Assembly: GCA_002321305.1 (NCBI GenBank)
Contig: DCMF01000034.1
Location: forward strand, 8,912 to 53,986
Reading direction: 5' to 3'
From: Verrucomicrobia bacterium UBA1629
Lineage (GTDB): Bacteria > Verrucomicrobiota > Kiritimatiellia > RFP12 > UBA1067
DNA length: 45,075 nt
A program made the position numbers and the translations under genes. The number at the start of each line of letters is the position of its first letter. The first letter of the stretch is position 1. Below, in pieces: positions 9,401 through 15,853 of the stretch. The notes beneath the pieces were generated by a model, which saw nothing but the letters and a program-made list of their open reading frames with translations, made no database searches and had not been told where the DNA came from.

Positions 9401-10810
9401 CGTGCCGTCCAGCACGCTGTCCGTAATCGTGTAGGAACCGCCCACGTTCGAGCAGTTGTAGATCTTGATGCCCTTCAACACGCACTTGACGACGCTGAAG
9501 TCGATGCCCTCGAAAAATTTCTGAGACGGATAAAGCCCGCTCGGCGCGGAACCCGTAATGGTCAGATTCTCGAAATGGATGCCCGTCGTCGTCTTTTCGC
9601 CCCACCACTCGTAGGGGAGCGTGATGTCCGAGTTGACCGTCAACGTGTCCGACTCCTTGCCCGTCGCGCCGACGAACTTGAAGTTGATGAGATGACCGTT
9701 GCTGTAGTGCGAAGCCTTGCGGCCCATCGTGAGGAGATTCGCGCAATCCGTCTCGTCGTAGACGACCGTGCCCGAAATCGTGTAGGTAAGCGTTGCATTG
9801 CCGTTATCGTCAATATCCGTGAAGAGGGACTTAAAGGTTTCGGCGCTCACGCTTTCCTCTACAAGACCATATTGCTCCAAAGTCGGCTTAATCGCCACAT
9901 ACGCATCTGCAAAGGAAGCGTACTTCTTGTCCGCAAAGCCCGCAATGCCCGTCACCGTGACGTAAGCCGCCACATAGGGCTTGACCTCGTAGACGACCTT
10001 CGACGTTCCGTCGTCCGCAGTTTCCGTCACCGTCACGGCCTTGCAAGCCGTTTCTGTCGAATCAGAGGTTTCGACCTGATACCACGCGGACTTCGTCGTT
10101 TCGTTTGCATCAATGCCAGAGACCTCGTTCTTGCCCGAAAGAACGACCTCATAAGCCTGGGTCTTGTTCTTGATGTTCAGAACCGCCTTGTTCGACTTCG
10201 AGGACTCGACCTTGCAATCCGCCAGTTTAATCTTCTGGGGTTCAGACGATGCATTGCCAACCTCAATGTAGGCATTGACCGTCTTTCCGGCATTCTTGAA
10301 CGTGCAGCCGTTGAACGCGACCTCCTTCGCGCCGTAGGTCCAGACGTTGTAGTCTTCAGCCGTCTGGGTGAAGGTGCAACGGTTGAACGTCTCGCTCGCC
10401 GCGTAGAGGAACACCCTGCCGTCGATCGCGCAGTCGTTGTACACGAGCGTGCCGGCGTGCTGGAGGCCGATGTAATCCTTGTTCGTCTTGTAGTCGAATG
10501 TCACGCCCGTGAAGGTGATCTTCGCGTCGTGCAACGCCACCGCCGCCGACATGTCGAAGGAGACCTTCGCCCCTTCGGCGGACTGGATTGTGAACGCCTT
10601 GCCCGCATAGGAGAGGCTTCCATTCAGCTTGTAGTCGCCCGCGTTCACGACGATGGTCCCGCCGTCCTGCACGGCGGTGATCGCCGCATCCAGCGTCTTG
10701 TATTCCGTCTCGCCAATCTTCGCGACCGTGTCCGCCGAAGCGGTCAAGGCCGTAAAAGCGGCCAAAACAACCGCATTTAACGCGATTTTGTTGAACAATC
10801 CGTGTTTCAT
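3488..10810 (-). CDS. Giant exported beta-helix repeat protein (2440 aa)
   Basis: Signal peptide MKHGLFNKIALNAVVLAAF plus TALTASA, then seven blocks each opened by a header like VAKIGETEYKTLDAAI (gene positions near 10700, 9960, 8900, 7870, 6960, 6080 and 5310). Blocks are filled with short strand-turn repeats such as ISGGTF, VTNGSG and LTISG, typical of a right-handed parallel beta-helix. Three blocks close with a DE.YCA.GFIP..N.D.TYGVK motif (near 7000, 6110 and 4400). The last 330 residues are a different, non-helical region ending AGTGYWVMNNQ. Likely a surface adhesin-like or glycan-binding protein; no catalytic residues are identifiable. No sorting tail is seen on this protein. ATG 10810 is chosen for the signal peptide and GGAG ten bases upstream. 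It is the first gene of a three-gene operon. Confidence 0.85.
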   Translation of the reverse strand: MKHGLFNKIALNAVVLAAFTALTASADTVAKIGETEYKTLDAAITAVQDGGTIVVNAGDYKLNGSLSYAGKAFTIQSAEGAKVSFDMSAAVALHDAKITFTGVTFDYKTNKDYIGLQHAGTLVYNDCAIDGRVFLYAASETFNRCTFTQTAEDYNVWTYGAKEVAFNGCTFKNAGKTVNAYIEVGNASSEPQKIKLADCKVESSKSNKAVLNIKNKTQAYEVVLSGKNEVSGIDANETTKSAWYQVETSDSTETACKAVTVTETADDGTSKVVYEVKPYVAAYVTVTGIAGFADKKYASFADAYVAIKPTLEQYGLVEESVSAETFKSLFTDIDDNGNATLTYTISGTVVYDETDCANLLTMGRKASHYSNGHLINFKFVGATGKESDTLTVNSDITLPYEWWGEKTTTGIHFENLTITGSAPSGLYPSQKFFEGIDFSVVKCVLKGIKIYNCSNVGGSYTITDSVLDGTGAPADSYAIHLQGNETAPLSITIKGNTISGYDRGINIDQRTAVAIIEKNSISVKDKGRSCIQLTRLAKTTVSGNTLDLTGGNAITFHEGLLGLSAVPEVTISGNAVTGTGYLIYDDAAANGKAFTSDNLKLTYATDNTVAETVDTTKGVKGSTAYGTSTAVNNEVQHYAATVGTQGYDTLAAAIAAVAEGKPLTWVSETAWPVATPVYYNGDFYQTAKEGYVSKGALDRAIEAANKANAADVAKIYVRPGYSTANGLVVNAHQNIKTSIAIFGNDASLGRSDWEPCVEYPGENYHTLTKDVSIEIYNLHDGAGVWGQRLTAFTVTVTMADCKNAHEVLLNGQYETAAASVNNFTIRRCTFDGSKAAAECPVTTTSAGKVVVEVCTFANLNTDYVVNMNNKNGGKTEVSVKGCSFTSCGAAGKEVVRLTGEAEGSEVVAELDGLTFDETSKANAVIVGNKKTANNNASVRYTISKTTGTLNVYKQGATTAETTTLDATAEQPYTGNNAAAVAQVGETKYATLAEAIAAADAGATVQLIADTKENVTIAKKLTLDLNGFTLNGGTEKGKPALLVTAKVTVKDSSTDRAGTIKREDTAVNSGNGSHYVIDIQGDGWLTFESGKVTNGSGNADRSRGASLVRVGDDSVAKYPGLNIKGGTFTQDNFIVIKVDRGDLFLNGGTLTSANSYVIENWHRTTIKGGTANGAVAAWTYSDGANSSLKISGGTIDGDVTAVNYGNAEGKTAKVEISGGRVNGNLDTCSYDPKTGDLASITDAEKAAIAVSGGTFNQAVDGKYCADGFTPLRNTDGTYGVEQQVLAKIGDTEYYTMDAAFHAVKAGETIVLQRDYTTSSEQNSGNDSFTIDLNNHTWAYTGSDVESAAFEINYANVTLTVKNGKVVSASMLGLIPSASSMKGTITYDNAGLVFEKVEATANGHSGIETSGNNTGDAVTLKNSTLNVPNGYGIYFASSGKVTIENSTVNAKTMGVQVCSGSLNISGDTSKITVTGDAVEKTENDGAIEDGAAVSVVNRPGYKGLGTIAISGGTFKAKDGNAAIKAYTWENKTESAFDNANGTVAVCGGTFSTAVDEAFCAAGFIPMENADDTYGVKQGAYVAAIGETKYETLAKAIAAAKSGDTITLLADVVNTDYTVANAIDIKLASGVTLDGNGKTISGNVKVTVSSEGDVKIKDADFRGIHNAAVVSDSYKTKYGFSDDKVGTLSAIYAPKLAGALTILGCAFENCDWEAMQITPAKGAKIHIRDNVFKTSESDVVKEQLRHVHVEMAYGTGFDYEGTDIELAITDNQFHGKTKEANMGVWWVGKASKLDVTGNYYENPDAVSITLSDKSFKRENRCDLIYPARSKADVDVDDLTAVALVVKDAFNATAHKTVAAAIEAANDDETVRLLADVKENVAIAKDITFDLNGFTLNGGIEKGKPALTVTAKVTIKDSSEAQAGTIKREDTAENSGSGSHYVIDIQGDGWLTFESGNVTNGSGIVGVKGASLVRVGNDSQAKDPGLTVKGGTFKQDNFIVIKVDRGTLNLEGGTVSSANSYAIENWWNATLSGGTVNGAVASWTYSGGTDSTLKITGGTINGDVTSVTYDAAEGNVATVAISGGTVKGSLDTRRYDSVTGGLTDIKDSAKATIAVSGGTFSSSIDEAYCASGYIPTANADRTYGVKLSEVIFVNGEAKTLDETAKTILEEVEKAAKEGATVLYEVVDTAGTSKGDRTLDFATLPNGAYTLRAKVTKAGVTTETKEIVTVGVIQAAKYATTILAVPFANIDGQPVTVETLFNAKAAGLADGDTLNVYDAEKKEYVSFAYADGAWSDATHDVDAKVDPKTYTLTRGTAVRLDHTGSDTATIALVGTLPEDAAEEVATTIPAQSVGLAVNVTTADKKVSDITTTGTADVNIFVPTADGTVQYVRQAGDWKKITRAARPGADNKFILKSADVADADTVPAGTGYWVMNNQKAETTEVK
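4385..5225 (-). repeat. Internal duplicated block, copy B, of the giant protein
   Basis: About 280 residues from a KENVAIAKDITFDLNGFTLN region to the DEAYCASGYIPTANAD closing motif, closely matching copy A at 6975-7815. Long shared stretches include GSHYVIDIQGDGWLTFESG and QDNFIVIKVDRG. Silent positions differ more than residues do, so the duplication is not recent and the sequence looks selected. Confidence 0.8.
6975..7815 (-). repeat. Internal duplicated block, copy A, of the giant protein
   Basis: Partner of the block at 4385-5225: KENVTIAKKLTLDLNGFTLN through GKYCADGFTPLRNTDGTYG. The two copies are separated by about 1.75 kb that encodes two unrelated helix blocks. Confidence 0.8.
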
Positions 10811-10849
10811 CGTCGTGTTTCTCCAGTTTTCCTTCTGAAAATGGCGCGA

Positions 10850-10858
10850 ATTATAACA
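10850..10858 (-). promoter_or_regulatory. Extended -10 promoter of the surface-protein operon
   Basis: TGT-TATAAT on the minus strand, -10 hexamer at 10855-10850, giving a leader of roughly 35 bases that carries GGAG before ATG 10810. No good -35 hexamer is seen, as is common with extended -10 promoters. Confidence 0.6.
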
Positions 10859-10881
10859 CAGAATGGGTACCTGTGATGAAG

Positions 10882-10899
10882 TGTGCAAAAGTTTGCACA
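10882..10899. promoter_or_regulatory. Palindromic operator candidate upstream of the surface operon
   Basis: TGTGCAAA-AG-TTTGCACA is a perfect 8-bp inverted repeat with a two-base centre, 27 bases upstream of the -10 box. Size and symmetry fit a LacI/GntR-type dimeric regulator. The GntR/LacI hybrid at 790-1902 is the nearest candidate binder; that link is inference. Confidence 0.45.
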
Positions 10900-11800
10900 A
10901 CTTTTCCTCCTGCCTCCGTGTCTCACCCCGCATAGCGCCTGCTTCGCAGCTCGCTTCGCTCGGGGGATATGTGCCTCCGTGTGAGGCATTCCACGGCACA
11001 GCTGTTTTCATGACACTTCTGTTGTTGATTTAACACAGAGCGGCCTACGGCCGGGCAATGAGAGGCGACCGAGAGTTCGCTTCGCGCATTTCGGTCAGCC
11101 TTGTCGCACGCTCAGTCCGCTCTGCGTTTTAACGCAAAGGACGCGAAGGAAAAAACGCAAAGATACGCAAAGACCCTTGCGACCTTTGCGTTAGCCTAAA
11201 AATCGCAGTCGAAGCCAAGGGGGCGTGGCTATCCTCTCCCTGCGCGACAGTCGTCCGCATCTCGGCCCTTCGGACCGACAGCTCGCCCAAACGGACGTCG
11301 CTGCGCTCCGTCTATGTCGGCCTGCGGCCTCGATCCGGGTCGCTCCGGGAGTCGCACCTGTCGCCACACGTCAGCCAATCGAGCGTGACGAGGCATTCTC
11401 CTCGGCAGAACGCGCTTCCGCAGGCGCAAGCACCGAGGCGGCAGGCGATCCCTGCGCTCCTCCCGTGCGACTGTCGGCCCCTCCGGGCCACGGGCGGCTT
11501 GTGCCGCCGCTTCGCGAGCATCTGCGACCGTCAGAAGACAAGGAGGAGTCCGGCGATCGGAGAGGGAAGTTGCGTGAGGAGCGGGCGGGACGGCCGAGCG
11601 CCGAGCGGAGAGAGGCGGGCGGACGAAGTGCGCCGCAGAAGCGCAACGCGCTTCGAAGGGAAGGTCGCCGAAGGCGATCGCGAAAAGACTCGACAGCGCC
11701 CGCGTGCGGCACACGCGCCGCGAAGGGCGCGCGGGGCGAGGAGCACAAGGGCCGCGCGAGACAAAGTGCAGCAGAGCATTCGTTTTCGTTCCTGTCGGTT
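10900..11800. other. About 900 bp without a credible gene
   Basis: Contains a small hairpin TGCCTC-CGTGT-GAGGCA near 10971-10987, the ACGCAAAG repeat cluster at 11130-11193, and then about 600 bp of GC-rich DNA with many tiny inverted repeats (for example GGCCTGCGGCC-like words). Open frames on both strands are Arg-rich and motif-free. It could be decayed coding DNA or a long 3' region; I see no RNA gene. Confidence 0.45.
11130..11193. repeat. ACGCAAAG repeat cluster with inverted terminal copy
   Basis: Direct units ACGCAAAGG, ACGCGAAGG, ACGCAAAGAT and ACGCAAAGAC lie within 45 bases. The first unit, TAACGCAAAGG (11130-11140), pairs perfectly with an inverted copy CCTTTGCGTTA (11183-11193). 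Similar ACGCAAAG-type arrays occur in intergenic DNA of many unrelated bacteria; the function is unknown to me. Confidence 0.6.
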
Positions 11801-13270
11801 TCAGTATGAGTCTTTCGTGTCGAACGTGACGACGGCGTCACGCTGAAATTCGGGGATGTGTCCGTCCGTCACCGAAGTCGTGACGTCGTTCCACGGATCG
11901 TAGACCGAGAACCGCGCGGGGATGTCGTTGAGCCATTCCTCCGCCTCCGCGCGCGTGACGGTGCTGAAGTCGCCGTTCTTCGTGCGCACCCAGATCAGGG
12001 TCTTGCGCGTGCCGCGCAGGCACCAGAACCGCAGACGGTGGTTCTCGAAGCGGATCGGACGAAAATGCTCCGCCGCCGGATCGACCCCGGCAATCGCCTT
12101 CCTGAAGCGCGCGAACTGTCCCCAGAGGCCGTTGCCGTCGATGTACTGGTGATCCCAGTGCCACGGCTGGCCCGACGCGCAGGAGCCGGCGAAGAAGGGC
12201 GCGAAGAGCGCGTCATGCAGGATCGTGCCGCGCACGTCCGCCGCATAGCGTTCGCTCGGCCCGGCGTGGTTGGCCTTGACCGCACCCGTCTCCGCGAGCA
12301 TCACCGGACGCCCCGGCGCACGGTCGCGCATTTCGCGAATCGCGTCCGCCGCGAGGACGTCCATCTCGCCCCGGCAGACGTCCAGCTGCGCGCCCGGATC
12401 GAAATAGCGATGCACCTGCAGGATGTCGTTGTCCGCCAACCCCGCCAGCCAGTCGTAGGGCTTGAACGCGCCCGGCGACGAGAAGCTGCCAAGGCTCTGC
12501 AGCGCAAGCTGCCGGGGGAAGCGCACCTTCAGCTCACGCAGCATCCGCCGCGTCCACGGGTCAATCGCCTCGCGCCACGTCCGGTACGTGCAGTCGCCCG
12601 CCTTCGGACACACGGCGCTGATCTCGTTCCACAGTTCCCAGGCCGCGACGGACGGCGAATCGCCGAGCCCCAGCGCCTTCAGCCGATCAACCTTCTGCAG
12701 GAAGATCCGCGCGCACGTCTCGCGGCGGAAGAAGTCGTCCATCGTCTGCGCGAATGGCGCGTAAAGCGAACGCGTGAAGATGTCGACCCGCCCCGAATCC
12801 TCCGCGTCGGCGTCCGGGACCGTGCGGCGAAAGCTTTCCAGCGTGAACTTGAGCTTGATGTCCAGCTCCTCCGCCAGGCGCACGATCTGGAGCAGCGTCT
12901 TCTCCGCCTCGGCGTCGAACGCGCCCGGACGCGCGGGCATGATCTCCGTCGAGGCGTGCCCCAGCCAGACGCGCATGAAGTTCCCGCCATTCGCCGCAAA
13001 GGCGCGCATCCAGCGCGCGAACCGCGCGCGCGTGTCCGCCGCCGCACGTCCGTCCACGTTCAGGCGGTCGAAGCAGATGTTGCAGCCGATCGGCACGAAC
13101 GTCTTTCCCGACGCATCCGCCAGATACCGCGAATCGGACGGGCTGACCTGAAGAACGGGTCGCCGCCCGTCCGCCCCCGACGCGGAAAGGCACACGCCGC
13201 CGAGAGCCGCAAAGGCTCCCGCCATGAACGCACGGCGTCCGACTCGAATCGCTCTTTCGTCACTGCACAT
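11801..13270 (-). CDS. Tat-exported clan GH-A glycoside hydrolase (GH5-like)
   Basis: Predicted 489-residue (beta/alpha)8 hydrolase. A twin-arginine signal (GRRAFMAGAFAALGGVC) opens the protein, matching the TatB/TatC genes at 18-19 kb. The acid/base motif WELWNE and the likely nucleophile in VMLAETGAV mark a retaining clan GH-A enzyme of the cellulase/mannanase type; NFMRVWLG and the HYF-like QVHRYFDPG fit the same fold. Substrate cannot be read. ATG 13270 is preferred because GAGG lies seven bases upstream; two upstream ATGs (13288, 13309) belong to a 21-base duplication. It follows uxuA on the same strand and shares an operator-like motif with it, so it may release sugars or uronates for that pathway. 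Confidence 0.8.
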   Translation of the reverse strand: MCSDERAIRVGRRAFMAGAFAALGGVCLSASGADGRRPVLQVSPSDSRYLADASGKTFVPIGCNICFDRLNVDGRAAADTRARFARWMRAFAANGGNFMRVWLGHASTEIMPARPGAFDAEAEKTLLQIVRLAEELDIKLKFTLESFRRTVPDADAEDSGRVDIFTRSLYAPFAQTMDDFFRRETCARIFLQKVDRLKALGLGDSPSVAAWELWNEISAVCPKAGDCTYRTWREAIDPWTRRMLRELKVRFPRQLALQSLGSFSSPGAFKPYDWLAGLADNDILQVHRYFDPGAQLDVCRGEMDVLAADAIREMRDRAPGRPVMLAETGAVKANHAGPSERYAADVRGTILHDALFAPFFAGSCASGQPWHWDHQYIDGNGLWGQFARFRKAIAGVDPAAEHFRPIRFENHRLRFWCLRGTRKTLIWVRTKNGDFSTVTRAEAEEWLNDIPARFSVYDPWNDVTTSVTDGHIPEFQRDAVVTFDTKDSY

Positions 13271-13309
13271 CTGCTTACCTCGTTTCATGTTCTGCTTGCC
13301 TCGTTTCAT
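13268..13309 (-). repeat. 21-base tandem duplication over the start region of the hydrolase gene
   Basis: ATGAAACGAGG(C/T)AAGCAGA occurs twice in a row (from 13309 and from 13288), in frame with the hydrolase. Each copy brings its own ATG and GAGG, so the duplication multiplies possible start and ribosome-binding sites. Confidence 0.75.
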
Positions 13310-13321
13310 GTTTCAACGTGA

Positions 13322-13377
13322 ATGATACCAAATCCGACGCCGGGCGGAAAGCCCATTTCAGCCAAAACATGAGCCAA
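13322..13377 (-). promoter_or_regulatory. Promoter and operator of the hydrolase gene
   Basis: Extended -10 TGG-TATCAT (13327-13322), with TTTCCG at the -35 position. Overlapping the -35 is TTGGCTGAAATGGGCTT (13365-13349), which matches 15 of 17 bases of the site in front of uxuA at the same distance from the -10. A further TTGGCT lies 12 bases upstream (13377-13372), giving tandem half-sites as expected for an AraC/XylR-type activator. Confidence 0.6.
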
Positions 13378-13378
13378 G

Positions 13379-14494
13379 TCAACCAACGCCGCGCGTTCCC
13401 TGCAAGAGGGCCTTGAGGTAGCCGTTCGCGAAGAGGCGGCCAAGGACGGAGTAGCCGGGCACGGCGTCCGGCGCGAGCAGGCGGTCGCCCGCCATTTCCG
13501 GCACGTGGTCGCCGCGCAGCGGCACGTCGAGGCCGAGTTCGCGGTACGTGCGCATGAGCGCGAACGGATCGATCGTGCCCTGGTCGTGGAAGAGTTCCGT
13601 GAAGTCGGCCTTGTCCCCTTCCACGTCGCGCACGTGGATGAACGCGATGCGCGAGCCGAAATGCCGCGCCGCCGCGATGAGGTCGGCCCCCATCAGCTTG
13701 AAGTTCGCCTGGCAGAACGTGACGGCGTTCGACGGAGAAGGACAGAGCGCGTAGGCGCGGTCGTAGTCCGCAACCGATCCGAAGATGCGCGCGTAGCCGC
13801 CGAGCGACGGGAGGCACGGGTCATCGGGGTGCAACGCCAGGCGCACGCCCAGCCGCTCAGCCGTCGGCAGCACCGACTGGATGAAGCATTCGTAGTTTGA
13901 CCAGACCTGGGCGTGGGAAAGTCTGAGAGGTTCTGAGGGGTGGGAGGTTTGGGAAGTTTGGGAGGTTTGGGAAGTTTGGGAGGTTTGGGAGGTTTGGGAG
14001 GTTGGGGAGGTTTGGATGGTTGGGGAGGTTTTGCAGGGACGCGCGCCGTCGCGTCCGCCCTGAAACCGCCTCTCGTATTCGGCCTTGTTGAAATAGGTTG
14101 CGAGGGCGCCGCCGCGCACGGCGCGCACGCCCGTTCGCGACCAGCCGGGGCCGACCATGAAGTTGTAGCAGAGAAGCCGAATGTCGAGCGCGGCCATCGA
14201 TTCGAGCAGCTCGCGGTAGCGCGCGAGCGCCTCTTCGCGCGCGGCGGCCGTCACGCCCGCTTCGCCGAACTGCTTGATCGGCGCCATGTCGAACGGGTCG
14301 CCTTCGAGGCCGACGACGCGAAGCCCTTCGGCGGCGAGACCGTCGACGATGCGCTTCAGCGTCGCGAGCCGCCACGGGTCGGGCAGCCCCGTCAGCGCGG
14401 GGTTCACCTTGACGACGACCTCTTCAATGCCCATCTGGCGGCAGAGCGTCCAGAGCGGGTGCGGACGGGGCGGAACGAATTCAACCAGTTTCAT
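13379..14494 (-). CDS. uxuA: Mannonate dehydratase with a tandem-repeat insertion
   Basis: D-mannonate dehydratase converts D-mannonate to 2-keto-3-deoxygluconate in hexuronate breakdown. Recognisable UxuA features are LCYNFMVGPGWSRTG, VRLALHPDDP, CQANFKLMGADL, FIHVRDVEGDK and FHDQGTIDP, with metal-binding His/Cys/Asp in these segments. Length is 371 residues. Between FQGGRDG and LSHAQVWSNYECF about 35 extra residues are inserted, almost all TSQ repeats encoded by the 9-mer array at 13942-14031. ATG 14494 is chosen because the upstream ATG (14503) overlaps the -10 box; the chosen ATG is seven bases after it and has no Shine-Dalgarno, so a leaderless message is predicted. It is divergent from the XylR-like gene and upstream of the hydrolase. 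Confidence 0.9.
   Translation of the reverse strand: MKLVEFVPPRPHPLWTLCRQMGIEEVVVKVNPALTGLPDPWRLATLKRIVDGLAAEGLRVVGLEGDPFDMAPIKQFGEAGVTAAAREEALARYRELLESMAALDIRLLCYNFMVGPGWSRTGVRAVRGGALATYFNKAEYERRFQGGRDGARPCKTSPTIQTSPTSQTSQTSQTSQTSQTSQTSHPSEPLRLSHAQVWSNYECFIQSVLPTAERLGVRLALHPDDPCLPSLGGYARIFGSVADYDRAYALCPSPSNAVTFCQANFKLMGADLIAAARHFGSRIAFIHVRDVEGDKADFTELFHDQGTIDPFALMRTYRELGLDVPLRGDHVPEMAGDRLLAPDAVPGYSVLGRLFANGYLKALLQGTRGVG
13942..14031. repeat. In-frame 9-mer tandem repeat inside uxuA
   Basis: Ten units of GGGAGGTTT and close variants (GGGAAGTTT, GGGAGGTTG, GGATGGTTG) in unbroken register on the plus strand. Nine bases are three codons, so the gene frame is kept and the array reads as Thr-Ser-Gln repeats on the minus strand. 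Confidence 0.95.
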
Positions 14495-14501
14495 GAAACG
14501 C

Positions 14502-14558
14502 ATTATACACAAACCGCCCGCCTGAAAACAAGCCCATTTTGGCCAATACACACGCCAG
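14502..14558 (-). promoter_or_regulatory. Promoter and operator of uxuA
   Basis: TTGTTT (14531-14526), 18-base spacer, TATAAT (14507-14502). The operator-like TTGGCCAAAATGGGCTT (14546-14530) overlaps the -35, and a second half-site CTGGCG lies 12 bases upstream (14558-14553), the same layout as in front of the hydrolase gene. Confidence 0.6.
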
Positions 14559-14586
14559 ATTGGCCACCGATTCGCCTCTCGGCGGA

Positions 14587-14615
14587 TTGCGCGAACGGCG
14601 GCGGTTTGATACAAT
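14587..14615 (+). promoter_or_regulatory. Promoter of the XylR-like regulator
   Basis: TTGCGC (14587-14592), 17-base spacer, TACAAT (14610-14615) with extended TGA. ATG 14624 is eight bases after the -10, with no Shine-Dalgarno sequence, so an essentially leaderless message is predicted. Confidence 0.6.
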
Positions 14616-14623
14616 TCACCGCC

Positions 14624-15802
14624 ATGAAGCAGAAGACTAAGCGCATCGTCGTCGCCTTTCGCCTCGCCGGCGAGCCGGGCCGCCGCAAGCTCGGCGGCTT
14701 CCTCCGCTACATCGCCGAGCACGAGCTCGACTGGCGGCTCCAGTTCGTCCGCATCCGAGAGGACTTCACGGAGGCGTTTGTCGCGTCCTTCGCCGAGCGC
14801 GGCATCGACGGCGTCGTCTACTCGCTGCCGACGGCGAAGGACGGCGCGGCCGCGCTCGCGAAAAGCGACATCCCCACCGTCGCGCTCGACATCTACGACG
14901 AGGACGTCCTCCAGGGCCGCACGCGCAACCTCGTCTACATCCTCGGCTCGCCCGAAGCCGTCGGAAAGTCCGTCGCGCACCACCTCCTCTCGCAGGGGCT
15001 CTACCGCGCCTACGGCTTCGTACCCGACATCGCGGGACACACCTGGGGCAAGCTGCGCGGCGATGCCTTCACAGCCGAAATGAAGCGCAACGGACTCCCC
15101 GTCGCCCGTTACCGCGTGCGCGGCAAGGGCTACGACCTGCCGCACCTCGCGGACTGGCTCGCCCGCCTGCCGAAGCCCGCCGCCGTCTTCGCCGCGTTCG
15201 ACGACCGCGCCGTCCAGGTGCTCGAAGCCTGTCGCGAGGCCGGCCTCGACGTGCCGCACGACGTCGCCGTCGTCGGCGTGGACAACGACGAGATGCTCTG
15301 CGCCAACACCTCGCCGACGCTCACCTCCGTCCAGCCCGACCACGCGCGCATGGGCTCGCTCGCCGCCGAGCGGCTCGCGGACATGATGGGCAGAAGAATT
15401 CCGACCAAGACGCCCGAACATCTCCGCATCGGCGTCAGGGAGATCGTGATCCGCGAATCGACCAACCCGATCTCGAACGCCGGACGGCTCGTCCAGCGCG
15501 CCCTCGCCTTCATCCGCACACACGCCGCCGAGGCCATCAAGCCGCGCGACGTGACGACCTACCTGAAGGTGTCGCGCAGCCTCGCCGACCTGCGCTTCCG
15601 CGAACTGCAGGGCGAGTCGATCGGCGACTGCATCCTCCGCTACCGGCTCGAAGAGGTGCGGCGGCGGATTCTCGCGACGGACGACACGCTCGCGAACATC
15701 GCGGCCGACTGCTCGTTCACGAAGTTCGCCCGCCTGAACCAGGCCTTCAGGGCCGCCTACGGCTGCTCCCTGCACGACTGCCGCGCGCGTCTGCGCCATT
15801 AA
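14624..15802 (+). CDS. XylR-type regulator (LacI-like sensor plus AraC HTH)
   Basis: A 392-residue regulator. Residues 1-270 form a LacI/periplasmic-binding sensor: RRKLGGFLRYIAEH, VFAAFDDRAVQVLEAC, VAVVGVDNDEMLCANTSPTL and SVQPDHARMGSLAAE. The last 110 residues are an AraC-type double helix-turn-helix (VTTYLKVSRSLADLRFREL; IAADCSFTKFARLNQAFRAA). This is the architecture of E. coli XylR, an activator that binds tandem half-sites. Divergent transcription from uxuA and the matching tandem sites in front of uxuA and the hydrolase suggest it activates both in response to a sugar or uronate; the ligand is not deducible. The frame is open upstream into uxuA, but ATG 14624 is fixed by the promoter position. 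Confidence 0.88.
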   Translation: MKQKTKRIVVAFRLAGEPGRRKLGGFLRYIAEHELDWRLQFVRIREDFTEAFVASFAERGIDGVVYSLPTAKDGAAALAKSDIPTVALDIYDEDVLQGRTRNLVYILGSPEAVGKSVAHHLLSQGLYRAYGFVPDIAGHTWGKLRGDAFTAEMKRNGLPVARYRVRGKGYDLPHLADWLARLPKPAAVFAAFDDRAVQVLEACREAGLDVPHDVAVVGVDNDEMLCANTSPTLTSVQPDHARMGSLAAERLADMMGRRIPTKTPEHLRIGVREIVIRESTNPISNAGRLVQRALAFIRTHAAEAIKPRDVTTYLKVSRSLADLRFRELQGESIGDCILRYRLEEVRRRILATDDTLANIAADCSFTKFARLNQAFRAAYGCSLHDCRARLRH

Positions 15803-15837
15803 GGATCGTCTCGCCGCTCACTTCCGTCACGGGATTG

Positions 15838-15846
15838 TGGTATACT
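15838..15846 (+). promoter_or_regulatory. Extended -10 promoter of dinB
   Basis: TGG-TATACT (-10 at 15841-15846), exactly seven bases before ATG 15854. A good -35 is not visible. The expected transcription start coincides with the start codon. Confidence 0.5.
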
Positions 15847-15853
15847 CCTCGTC

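Noticed and set aside
11225..11809. 194-codon frame in the gene-poor stretch
   Set aside because: Arg/Glu/Ala low complexity, frames equally open on both strands, no ribosome-binding site or motif.
13190..13205. Lipobox in the hydrolase signal peptide (GGVC)
   Set aside because: Val at -1 does not fit a lipobox; a Tat signal with ordinary cleavage is more likely.
13942..14031. CRISPR-like array
   Set aside because: Units are contiguous 9-mers with no spacers, and no cas genes are present.
13379..15799. 806-codon minus-strand frame joining uxuA with the antisense of the XylR-like gene
   Set aside because: Only the part from 14494 is UxuA; the rest is antisense and upstream of the uxuA promoter.
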